The notes under the pieces were generated by a model, which ran no database searches, had not been told where the DNA came from, and saw only the letters and a list, made by a program, of their open reading frames with translations. Shown here in pieces: positions 25,095 to 32,368 of a stretch of 64,000 nucleotides of DNA. Made by a program: the position numbers and the translations under genes. Source of the stretch: CAZJQT01 sp964548655 (GTDB lineage: Bacteria; Patescibacteriota; Saccharimonadia; Saccharimonadales; CAZJQT01); the NCBI GenBank assembly GCA_964548655.1, contig CAZJQT010000001.1, forward strand, positions 31,424 to 95,423, written 5' to 3'. The number at the start of each line of letters is the position of its first letter. Position 1 is the stretch's first letter.

Positions 25095-25256
25095 AACTAC
25101 ATGCCGTGCCACCCGTTTCCGACCAAAGGTCGAAACTCTGCTGGCACTCTTGGCATCCTGCGTTGTTGCTGATTCTAGTGCTCCTTCGCCGTATTTCGAT
25201 ACGGCTCTGTCCGCGCTTCATCAGCGCCTAGCAGGGTGCTCAAGCATGTAGCTTTA
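25093..25256. repeat. Large palindromic element, core family A
   Basis: Terminal inverted arms (CTACATGC and GCATGTAG) enclose about 140 nt with further stems. The core (25178-25219) has CTCCTTC, a 16-nt inverted repeat CCGTATTTCGATACGG, and TCCGCGCTTC. The same order recurs at 38926-38966 and, reversed, near 58539-58585. It starts inside the stop region of the DHH-like gene and ends 13 nt before the truB -10. Confidence 0.7.
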
Positions 25257-25269
25257 GAGATCTTTAACT

Positions 25270-25275
25270 TACAAT
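25270..25275 (+). promoter_or_regulatory. -10 box TACAAT of truB
   Basis: TACAAT ends 7 nt before the truB ATG; no Shine-Dalgarno in the gap. Confidence 0.5.
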
Positions 25276-25282
25276 GTAGGCC

Positions 25283-25981
25283 ATGGACGGCTTACTACTA
25301 GTTGACAAACCTTCTGGCTGGACTAGTTTTGATGTGGTAGCCAAGGTTCGTGGCATGCTAAAACAAACTGGCATCGCCAAACCAAAAGTGGGGCATACAG
25401 GTACATTGGATCCGTTGGCTACCGGTTTATTGGTTTTAGTAGTTGGCAAATACACCAAGCGCGCTCAGGAATTTTTCAAATTGGATAAAACCTACCAAGT
25501 AACTATGGAGCTTGGCCAAACCAGTACCACAGGCGACGAAGAAGGTGAGAAGACCAAAATATCCGACAACAGACCTACTCAAAAGGATCTAGAAGAAGTC
25601 ATCAAACAGTTTACCGGCCAGATCGACCAAGTACCACCAGCCTTCTCGGCTATAAAAATTGGTGGCCAACGGGCCTATAAACTAGCGCGGGCAGGGCAGA
25701 AGGTGGAGCTTGAACCGCGTAAAGTAGAAATTTACGGTATAAATCTAGAAAAATATGACTACCCAGCGATACAGTTCACAGCCAAAGTGTCATCAGGAAC
25801 CTACATCCGTTCATTGGTGGCTGATATCGGTGAAAAACTTGGGACTGGCGCATATATGACAGGGTTAAGCCGTACTCAGGTCGGACAATTTGAATTAGAA
25901 AAAGCAGTTGATTTAAGTAAAATTATGTGGGATAATATAACTCAGCAAATAATTGTAACAGATGACAAGTCTACCATTTAA
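25283..25981 (+). CDS. truB: tRNA pseudouridine-55 synthase TruB
   Basis: A 232-residue enzyme that makes pseudouridine 55 in the tRNA T-loop. The catalytic motif GHTGTLDPLATG has the essential Asp. LLVDKPSGWTSFD is the N-terminal signature, and CPxxF-like YQVTMELG and SSGTYIRSLVADIG follow. It lacks the C-terminal PUA extension of the roughly 310-residue Escherichia coli enzyme, which is common in compact genomes. It overlaps the next small gene by 20 nt. Confidence 0.93.
   Translation: MDGLLLVDKPSGWTSFDVVAKVRGMLKQTGIAKPKVGHTGTLDPLATGLLVLVVGKYTKRAQEFFKLDKTYQVTMELGQTSTTGDEEGEKTKISDNRPTQKDLEEVIKQFTGQIDQVPPAFSAIKIGGQRAYKLARAGQKVELEPRKVEIYGINLEKYDYPAIQFTAKVSSGTYIRSLVADIGEKLGTGAYMTGLSRTQVGQFELEKAVDLSKIMWDNITQQIIVTDDKSTI
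25908..25936 (+). promoter_or_regulatory. Promoter TTGATT-N17-GATAAT inside truB
   Basis: TTGATT at 25908-25913 and GATAAT at 25931-25936 with a 17-bp spacer, inside the end of truB. It would start RNA about 25943 and give a short leader for the gene at 25962. Confidence 0.5.
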
Positions 25982-26237
25982 TTCTGAGTTTCCCGAACCT
26001 CATCCTATTTATGAGGATTACATGCAGCATATTGATGAATTGCGTCGGGACGAACGTCACAAAAGGGATCTAGACACCCAACTAGGTGCATTGGGAGTTA
26101 ACCTAGCCCTCGTTTGTTATGAAGTTGCCCAAGGAGATTTTAGAATGTCAGTTGTTACGGGTGCTTCTTTATTGGGAATAAACGCTGTCTCCCGCGCAAT
26201 ATTACGCCGGGACTACCAAGAGCGGGCTCAAAGCTAG
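25962..26237 (+). CDS. Small hypothetical protein, 91 residues
   Basis: Not recognised. A polar, acidic N-terminal half (HPIYEDYMQHIDELRRDERHK) is followed by a more hydrophobic half (LGVNLALVCYEVAQGDF, VTGASLLGINAVSRAIL) that might be an amphipathic helix pair or weak membrane association. Layout is similar to the 91-residue protein at 32072: a polar head, then a short hydrophobic stretch and an acidic or basic end. It overlaps truB by 20 nt and probably uses the promoter within truB. Confidence 0.5.
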   Translation: MTSLPFNSEFPEPHPIYEDYMQHIDELRRDERHKRDLDTQLGALGVNLALVCYEVAQGDFRMSVVTGASLLGINAVSRAILRRDYQERAQS

Positions 26238-26239
26238 AC

Positions 26240-26268
26240 TTGCTTAACAGAGAAGAGTGTGCTACTAT
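26240..26268 (+). promoter_or_regulatory. Promoter TTGCTT-N17-TACTAT of rpsO
   Basis: TTGCTT at 26240-26245 and TACTAT at 26263-26268, 17 bp apart. The leader of about 40 nt ends with AAGGAACTGA before the rpsO ATG. Confidence 0.6.
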
Positions 26269-26314
26269 CATCTGTAACGCCATCAAAACTCTCGTTAATT
26301 TAATAAGGAACTGA

Positions 26315-26581
26315 ATGATTTCAACTGACAAGAAGCAAAAGATTGTTGCTGACCTGCAGAGTGGCAAAAATGACACTGGTAGCCCAGCCGTTCAGGTTGG
26401 CATACTAACTGAACGCGTCAAAGAATTAACTGCCCACCTGAAAACTAACAAGCATGATTTCATGGCTCGCCGTGGTCTGTTGCAGGCCGTTGGCAAACGC
26501 AAGAAACTACTAAAGTATTTGGCCGAAAAAGACAGCAAAGCATACTTAGAACTAGTCAAAAGTTTAGGTATTCGCAAGTAG
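26315..26581 (+). CDS. rpsO: 30S ribosomal protein S15
   Basis: 88 residues, the standard length. S15 binds the central domain of 16S rRNA and organises the platform. Hallmarks seen are SPAVQVGILTERV, HLKTNKHDFMARRGLLQAVGKRKKLLKYL and the C-terminal YLELVKSLGIRK. Ribosome site AAGGA precedes the ATG. The rpsO-pnp order matches the classic bacterial arrangement, where both may be read from the same promoter. Confidence 0.96.
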   Translation: MISTDKKQKIVADLQSGKNDTGSPAVQVGILTERVKELTAHLKTNKHDFMARRGLLQAVGKRKKLLKYLAEKDSKAYLELVKSLGIRK

Positions 26582-26652
26582 GTTTTAGACATTAGGCGCT
26601 TACCCAAGTGCCTACAATCTAGAATCTAAATTCTAGAGCACATCAATTAAGT

Positions 26653-26707
26653 GGTAGGTGATGGAGCACAGGTTTCCAATTATATGGACACTTGGACCTC
26701 ATTACCT
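26653..26707 (+). promoter_or_regulatory. Hairpin in the pnp leader
   Basis: GTAGGTGATG (from 26653) and CATTACCTAC (ending 26707) form a 10-bp stem with one wobble-type mismatch, ending just before the pnp ribosome site. In Escherichia coli a double-stranded pnp leader is cut by RNase III and PNPase for autoregulation. A similar role is possible but not shown. Confidence 0.45.
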
Positions 26708-26721
26708 ACAGAAAGGAACAA

Positions 26722-28854
26722 ATGAGTACTATAAACCCATTTGGAAAAGACATTATAAAAGTAGAAACAGAACTTTGCGGCCAGCCGCTAAGCCTGGAGA
26801 TTAACCGCGTTGGTTTTAGGACAAGCGCTAGCGTAATTGCACGCTACGGCGAAACCGTAGTACTAGGCACAGCCATGGTCAGTGAAAAATCACTGCAAGG
26901 CTTTGACTACTTCCCATTATCAATTGATTATGAAGAGCGTTTTTACGCCGCTGGTAAAATCAGCGGTAGTAGATTTGTTAAGCGTGAAGGACGTCCCAGT
27001 GACGACGCCATTCTAATTGGTCGTTTGATCGACCGCCCAATCCGGCCGCTGTGGCCAAAGGGCTATCGTCATGAAGTACAGGGTGTAGCTACAGTCCTAA
27101 GTATGGATCCTAACTTCCGTCCTGATATGGTGGCCATGATTGCTATGAGTACAGCCTTTTGTCTGACTGGTGCGCCATTTGAAGGTCCGATTGCCGGTCT
27201 AAGAATCGGCCTAGTTGACGGCAAGCTAAAAGCTTTCGCCAGCGCTGAAGAACTGGATAGTGGCGACCTAGATCTAGTTGTAGCTGGCACCAAAGACGCC
27301 ATCATGATGGTAGAAGCTGGCGCCAACGAAGTCTCGGAAGACTTAATAGCCGAGGCCCTGGAATTTGCTCACAAACAGATGCAACCAGCCATTAAATTGC
27401 AGGAAGAATTACTGTCTAAAGTCAAAATTAAACCTATGGAATATGTAATTGATGCATCTGACAGCGATATCCAAAGCCGAGTTGACACCTGGGTAGCTGG
27501 CAAACTAGGCATTGGTCTGCGCCAACCTTACCCAGAACGTAATGAACTAGTGCTCGAAATGCGCAAACAAATGCATACCCACTTTGCCGAAGAAATTGGC
27601 GAAGAAGCCTACGCTGAGCAAAGACAAGCTTATGATGATGCTCTCACATACGCTCTACATAAAGATGTCCGCGAAGGCATAATTAGGGATGGTGTGCGCC
27701 CTGATGGCCGCAAACTGGATGAAATCCGAACTCTTAGTTCTGAGGTCGGCATTTTACCTAGAGCCCATGGTTCATCTCTGTTTACTCGCGGCATGACCCA
27801 GGCTATGAATATAGTCACTGTGGCACCGACTTCGTATGCGCAATTGTTAGACACTATGGAGCGCAACGACGCCCAAAAGCGTTACATGCACCACTACAAT
27901 GCACCTGGCTATACGGTTGGTGAAGTTCGCCGATTGGGCTCACCAGGACGGCGCGAAATTGGCCACAGTGCCTTGGCCGAAAGAGCGTTACTGCCGGTTA
28001 TACCAGCTGAAGACGTCTTTCCATACGCTATCCGTTCAGTCACGGAAATCATGAGCCAAAATGGTAGCACCAGCATGGCCGCGACTTGTTCGAGCTGTTT
28101 GGCGCTAATGGACGCCGGTGTACCTATTAGCGCCCCAGTTAGTGGTATTGCTATGGGGCTGATGTTGGACGGCGACAAAGCCTATATCTTGAGTGATATT
28201 GCTGATGCTGAAGACTTTGCCGGTGATATGGACTTCAAGGTGGCGGGCACTGCCAAAGGCATTACGGCTCTACAAATGGACATGAAAGTTCATGGTCTGG
28301 ACGCAAGTTTGCTCAAAAAAGCCCTAGTTCAAGGTAAAGAGGGCCGGGCTGAAATCCTCAAGCATATGATTAGTGTGCTTGAAGCTCCTAGAAAAGAAAT
28401 GAGTCCTTACGCACCCCGCGTTGAGTCAATCAAGATTAATCCCGATAAAATTCGCGAAGTCATTGGTAAGGGCGGCGAAACCATCAATAAAATCATTGCT
28501 GAAACTGGTGCTGAAATTGACATTAAAGATGACGGTACAGTCATGATTGCCAGTCCAGATAAAACTAGCATCGACGCTGCCACACAGTACATTCGTAACC
28601 TGACTGAGGACCCAGAAGTCGGTCATATCTACGAAAACGTGCCAGTTGTTACCGTTATGGATTTTGGCGCATTTGTACAAATCCTGCCTGGTAAAGACGG
28701 CTTGGTTCACGTTTCTGAGATGAGCGAAGAACGGGTTGAAAAGCCTAGCGACGTAGTCAAAGAAGGCGACCGCGTAACAGTAAAACTAGTGGCAATCGAT
28801 GACCGTGGCCGCTTACAATTAAGCATGAAAGCAGCGGCAAGAGACAAGAAATAA
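26722..28854 (+). CDS. pnp: Polyribonucleotide nucleotidyltransferase (PNPase)
   Basis: 710 residues from ATG 26722, chosen over a TTG at 26692 because GAAAGGA lies 5-6 nt upstream and the longer form would start inside the leader hairpin. Two RNase PH domains flank a helical linker; the second has RGMTQAM and the catalytic acids around GDMDFKVAGTAKGI. KH domain (KIREVIGKGGETINKI) and S1 domain (VMDFGAFVQILPGKDGLVHVSEM) close the protein. It degrades RNA 3'-5' with phosphate. It directly precedes a small membrane protein and the uracil-DNA glycosylase. Confidence 0.96.
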   Translation: MSTINPFGKDIIKVETELCGQPLSLEINRVGFRTSASVIARYGETVVLGTAMVSEKSLQGFDYFPLSIDYEERFYAAGKISGSRFVKREGRPSDDAILIGRLIDRPIRPLWPKGYRHEVQGVATVLSMDPNFRPDMVAMIAMSTAFCLTGAPFEGPIAGLRIGLVDGKLKAFASAEELDSGDLDLVVAGTKDAIMMVEAGANEVSEDLIAEALEFAHKQMQPAIKLQEELLSKVKIKPMEYVIDASDSDIQSRVDTWVAGKLGIGLRQPYPERNELVLEMRKQMHTHFAEEIGEEAYAEQRQAYDDALTYALHKDVREGIIRDGVRPDGRKLDEIRTLSSEVGILPRAHGSSLFTRGMTQAMNIVTVAPTSYAQLLDTMERNDAQKRYMHHYNAPGYTVGEVRRLGSPGRREIGHSALAERALLPVIPAEDVFPYAIRSVTEIMSQNGSTSMAATCSSCLALMDAGVPISAPVSGIAMGLMLDGDKAYILSDIADAEDFAGDMDFKVAGTAKGITALQMDMKVHGLDASLLKKALVQGKEGRAEILKHMISVLEAPRKEMSPYAPRVESIKINPDKIREVIGKGGETINKIIAETGAEIDIKDDGTVMIASPDKTSIDAATQYIRNLTEDPEVGHIYENVPVVTVMDFGAFVQILPGKDGLVHVSEMSEERVEKPSDVVKEGDRVTVKLVAIDDRGRLQLSMKAAARDKK

Positions 28855-28855
28855 G

Positions 28856-29056
28856 ATGAAAACGCTAAAAGCCCCCGAACAATTTAAGTCACCAGTCGCC
28901 ACTGCCGTCATGGCAGTTGTCGGGGTATTTTTGGCATATTTGTTAATCACTAGGGCGCTGGACACAGGCAGTTGGTGGCAATATTTGGGCGCGATACTGC
29001 TAATCGGACTCAGCATTCGCTTAAGTGCGCACACTGTTACACATAGATCAAAATAA
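28856..29056 (+). CDS. Small two-span membrane protein
   Basis: Not recognised. 66 residues with two predicted membrane helices (about 15-32 and 40-57) joined by a short TGSWWQY turn, and a basic tail. Starts 1 nt after the pnp stop, so it is probably translated by coupling. The next gene begins 1 nt after its stop. Confidence 0.5.
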   Translation: MKTLKAPEQFKSPVATAVMAVVGVFLAYLLITRALDTGSWWQYLGAILLIGLSIRLSAHTVTHRSK

Positions 29057-29057
29057 A

Positions 29058-29618
29058 ATGACTACTCAAAAACAACTAGATGACATCAAAGCCAAGATAA
29101 TTGAGGACAAAGTTTGTCCAGACTTGGCCAAACAAGCAACTCAGCTAGTGTTTGGTGTTGGTAATCCAGACGCTGACATTGTTTTTATCGGTGAAGCACC
29201 GGGTAAAAACGAAGATATAAAAGGTGAGCCATTCGTGGGTGCGGCCGGCAAATTCCTAGACAAGATGCTGGAAATGATCAAACTCAAACGCTCAGATATC
29301 TACATAACTAACATCGTTAAATACCGGCCACCCAATAACCGCGACCCATTACCAGATGAAAAAGCCGCTTTTTTGCCATATTTAGAGACTCAGCTAGAAG
29401 TAATCAAACCTAAACTGACCATAACACTTGGTCGTCACAGTCTTAATTGCTTCTTGCCGGATCTTTCAATCAGCCAAGTCCATGGCCAACCGAAACGCTA
29501 TAAAGGCAGAGTTTTTCTGCCACTGTTTCATCCGGCGGCGGCATTGTATAACGGTGCTATGAAGCAAACTCTCATAGACGACTTTGCTCGCATCCCATTA
29601 ATTTTAGAAAAAATTTAA
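29058..29618 (+). CDS. Uracil-DNA glycosylase family 4, lacking Fe-S cysteines
   Basis: 186 residues from ATG 29058; a longer frame from 29025 overlaps the upstream gene and is less likely. The family-4 motifs are clear: FGVGNPDADIVFIGEAPG, GEPFVGAAG, YITNIVKYRPPNNRDP and LFHPAAAL. It removes uracil from DNA. Family-4 enzymes normally hold a [4Fe-4S] cluster through four cysteines. Here only Cys20 remains, with Leu23, Tyr89 and Phe105 at the other expected positions. Confidence 0.85.
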   Translation: MTTQKQLDDIKAKIIEDKVCPDLAKQATQLVFGVGNPDADIVFIGEAPGKNEDIKGEPFVGAAGKFLDKMLEMIKLKRSDIYITNIVKYRPPNNRDPLPDEKAAFLPYLETQLEVIKPKLTITLGRHSLNCFLPDLSISQVHGQPKRYKGRVFLPLFHPAAALYNGAMKQTLIDDFARIPLILEKI

Positions 29619-29643
29619 TTCGTTAATCCTTGAAAGGAAATAA

Positions 29644-31665
29644 ATGAACCCAAAACAATCAAAACCAGGACAAAACCGTCCTAATAACCAACAACCGCGC
29701 GGTAGCGGTATCTCAAGAGGCACGGCTATCCGTGCCCATAAACGTACCCAAGATGATGCTCAGCGCATCATCAATCAGTACGCCTTTGCCGACCAATCTC
29801 AGCCGGCTGGTGCCCAGACCCCGATGTCTGACAACAAGCTAAAAATCACTTTCTTGGGCGGCCAAGAAGCCATTGGTGAAAAAAACATGCAGGTAATAGA
29901 GTGGCAAAACGATGCTATCATCCTAGACTGCGGTAACGACCTAGGTGTTGATCTGCCAGGTGTTAACTACACCATCGCTGATACAACCTACCTGGACTCG
30001 ATCAAGCATAAACTACGCGGTTATGTCATCAGTCACGGCCACCTAGATCACCTAGGCGGACTAAGGCACATAGTGCCAAAATATCCAGCACCAATCTATG
30101 GCTCACGCTTTACAATTGGCGTCGTTGAGAAAACTTTTGACGATGCAGCCAGCGAGTCCGGGCTAGAGTTTAAGCCCAAGACTGTCATCATGAACATGGA
30201 CGCTCACGAACGCCTCAAACTAGGCATTTTTACAGTTGAACTTGTTCGCATAACTCACTCTGTACCTGAATCTTCTTGTATCGTTGTCGATACACCAGTT
30301 GGACGTTTAATAAACACTGGTGATTTTAGGTTGGATCCAGAACCGCTTGACCAAATGCCCAGCGACAAAGCTCGCTTGAAACAACTTGGTGAAGAAGGCG
30401 TCTTGGCGCTATTGAGCGAGAGTACTTACACTAACGTTGAGGGTCGTCAATCGACCGAACACACTCTGCAAGACAGCTTCCATGACCTGATTGGTAAGGC
30501 TGAAGGCAGAGTATTTGTGGCCATTTTCTCGTCCAACATGAACCGCGTTCAGATGATCGTTAACTCTGCTGTTCAAGCCGGACGGCGAGTAGCCTTAGAT
30601 GGCCGTAGCATGATGAGTTACGCCGAAATTGCCGTTAGGCAAGGTGTGCTCAAGATTCCCAAAGGCACCGTGCTACCGATGCGTGAAATGCCTAATATCC
30701 CACCAAATCAGGTACTGGTTATCTGTACCGGTGGTCAGGGCGAACCTGGCTCAGCCCTACAGCGCATGGCCGAAGGCGAACATAAACACATCAAATTAAC
30801 AGCTGGTGATACGGTTGTCGTTAGTTCGACACCAATTCCTGGTAACGAAATCCGCTACCAAGTAATCGGCAACGATCTCGCCAAGATTGGTGTGCATTTG
30901 TATAGACATCCAACCCACGAAATCGATGGTTCTGGCCCACTTCACGTTGGTGGCCACGCTCGCCGCGATGAACACCGTGAAATGATGCAATTAGTTAAGC
31001 CGAAATTCTTCATTCCTATCTATGCTGGTGCCTTGAACCGTAAATACCATGCCGAGATGGCCGTTGAAGAAGGTTGGAAGCGTGAAAACGTCATCATGGC
31101 GGACAACGGTGAAAGCCTACTATTTACAGAAAATACCTGGGAAAAGGGCGCTGAAGTGCCTCATGGTAACGTTTTGGTTGACCAAAGTGGCGCAACCGTC
31201 AGCAACGTAGTCATCAAAGATCGCATTATGCTAGCCGAAGAGGGCCTAATTGCGGTTGTACTAACTGTAGATAAAAAATCTGGCAGACTGCTAACCAGCC
31301 CAGATATCATCAGCCGTGGCTTCATATATATGAAGGACAATGAAGAACTGATGAACAACTTCCGTCAGGAATTACGCCGGGCCGTCGAGCAACGCTACAG
31401 CCGGATTGACCTGGATCGTTTTAAAGCCGAACTCAAGGACCATATTACTCACTTCTTGTTTGAGCAAACTGCCGGTAGTCCCATCGTCATTCCAGTAGTA
31501 AATGTCGTTGGCGGTGGTGGCAAGGTAGAAACCAAGGTAAATGGCAATGGTAACAATGGTAATGGAACCAAACCACATTCTGAGCAAGAAGATCTGGCAG
31601 CCGCTCAACAGAAGCGGTTTCAAGAGATGCGCGCCAAGCTCCTGGGCATGGACCAGCCGGATTAG
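29644..31665 (+). CDS. rnj: Ribonuclease J
   Basis: 673 residues. A basic, disordered N-terminal extension of about 65 residues precedes a metallo-beta-lactamase/beta-CASP core. The HGHLDH motif is at residues 131-136, HSVPESSCIVV and NTGDFRLDPEP carry further ligands, and LHVGGHARRDEH is the beta-CASP RNA-binding motif. The PVHGE motif near the end of the core is PIYAG (Tyr460 for the usual His ligand). It does endo- and 5'-3' exonucleolytic RNA decay. A clear AAAGGA ribosome site precedes the ATG. A hairpin element follows. Confidence 0.92.
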   Translation: MNPKQSKPGQNRPNNQQPRGSGISRGTAIRAHKRTQDDAQRIINQYAFADQSQPAGAQTPMSDNKLKITFLGGQEAIGEKNMQVIEWQNDAIILDCGNDLGVDLPGVNYTIADTTYLDSIKHKLRGYVISHGHLDHLGGLRHIVPKYPAPIYGSRFTIGVVEKTFDDAASESGLEFKPKTVIMNMDAHERLKLGIFTVELVRITHSVPESSCIVVDTPVGRLINTGDFRLDPEPLDQMPSDKARLKQLGEEGVLALLSESTYTNVEGRQSTEHTLQDSFHDLIGKAEGRVFVAIFSSNMNRVQMIVNSAVQAGRRVALDGRSMMSYAEIAVRQGVLKIPKGTVLPMREMPNIPPNQVLVICTGGQGEPGSALQRMAEGEHKHIKLTAGDTVVVSSTPIPGNEIRYQVIGNDLAKIGVHLYRHPTHEIDGSGPLHVGGHARRDEHREMMQLVKPKFFIPIYAGALNRKYHAEMAVEEGWKRENVIMADNGESLLFTENTWEKGAEVPHGNVLVDQSGATVSNVVIKDRIMLAEEGLIAVVLTVDKKSGRLLTSPDIISRGFIYMKDNEELMNNFRQELRRAVEQRYSRIDLDRFKAELKDHITHFLFEQTAGSPIVIPVVNVVGGGGKVETKVNGNGNNGNGTKPHSEQEDLAAAQQKRFQEMRAKLLGMDQPD

Positions 31666-31691
31666 CGGCTACGACTTCGTCTTCGCCTTAT

Positions 31692-31761
31692 GAGAGGAGG
31701 TGACTCCTCCTCTCATCGCGCCGGGCTTGGAATAAATCCAAGTCTCGGGCTACTCTCCTCC
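31692..31761. terminator. Double hairpin after RNase J gene, family B
   Basis: First hairpin GAGGAGGTGACTCCTC, then the linker TCTCATCGCGCC, then a second stem around GGCTTGGAATAAATCC, ending CGGGCTACTCTCCTC. The same linker, stem and ending recur at 57440-57501 after the pilus operon. A likely transcription terminator or structured 3' end. Confidence 0.6.
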
Positions 31762-31773
31762 CAAACTATTGGA

Positions 31774-31801
31774 TTGACAATTTAATATTCAAGAATATAA
31801 T
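31774..31801 (+). promoter_or_regulatory. Promoter TTGACA-N16-TATAAT
   Basis: Perfect -35 (31774-31779) and -10 (31796-31801) hexamers, 16 bp apart: the strongest promoter in the window. It would give a leader of about 43 nt for the 59-residue gene at 31851. Confidence 0.8.
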
Positions 31802-31850
31802 TTCTCGCTGTCCTGAAACGAACTTAAGAGACGGGGCTAGAAGGAATATT

Positions 31851-32030
31851 GTGAAACTAGGTAACCAATTACCCATATATGAGCCGTTTGATGAAAAGGT
31901 CATGGAAGAAGCTATACGTCAAAATCGATTAGATATTTTTGCAAAACTTGGGCAAACAGCTAGCGACCCAGAGTTAATAGATCTGAGCGAGGCCACAACA
32001 GAGACTGTTACCGAAACACAAACAACCTAA
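31851..32030 (+). CDS. Small acidic protein, 59 residues, GTG start
   Basis: Not recognised and easily missed because of its length. It starts at GTG 31851 with GAAGGA 5 nt upstream and reads MKLGNQLPIYEPF, then a helical EKVMEEAIRQNRLDIFAKLG and a Thr/Glu-rich end (EATTETVTETQTT). Evidence that it is real: consensus promoter, good ribosome site and a clean frame to TAA. The TTGACA of the next gene begins 6 nt after the stop. Confidence 0.65.
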   Translation: MKLGNQLPIYEPFDEKVMEEAIRQNRLDIFAKLGQTASDPELIDLSEATTETVTETQTT

Positions 32031-32036
32031 ACTGTA

Positions 32037-32065
32037 TTGACAAATGTTGTAAAATTTGCTGTAAT
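32037..32065 (+). promoter_or_regulatory. Promoter TTGACA-N17-TGTAAT of a leaderless gene
   Basis: Perfect -35 at 32037-32042, TGTAAT at 32060-32065, 17-bp spacer. The -10 ends 6 nt before ATG 32072 and there is no Shine-Dalgarno, so transcription should begin at the start codon. Confidence 0.7.
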
Positions 32066-32071
32066 ATAGCA

Positions 32072-32347
32072 ATGACAGATGTCAATGAAGCAGATTACCC
32101 TGAAGTATTTCAAGATCCTCAGTTGCGCCGTGAAGCGGGTGAAGGCTGGTACACTAGTGGCCTTAACAGGATATTATTGGGTGCCCTTGTAGCGCGCAAA
32201 GTACTTGCTCATGAAATTTCTCAAGGTGGACATAATAAAGACGACTCATTGTTGGATGAGTATTTATCGCAAGTAATGCATGTCGAGACCCTAAAAATAC
32301 AATTTGGAATTGTTGATCCACCACCCCTTCCTCCAGAGAGTGAATAG
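32072..32347 (+). CDS. Small hypothetical protein, 91 residues, leaderless
   Basis: Not recognised. An acidic N-terminus (MTDVNEADYPEVF), a helical middle (LNRILLGALVARKVLAHEI, HVETLKIQFG) and a short proline-rich end (DPPPLPPES). No signal peptide; the LLGALVA run is too short for a membrane span. The strict TTGACA-17-TGTAAT-6-ATG geometry supports expression. ftsK begins 21 nt later with its own TATAAT (32351-32356). Confidence 0.6.
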   Translation: MTDVNEADYPEVFQDPQLRREAGEGWYTSGLNRILLGALVARKVLAHEISQGGHNKDDSLLDEYLSQVMHVETLKIQFGIVDPPPLPPESE

Positions 32348-32368
32348 TTATATAATTGAATCCTAGTT

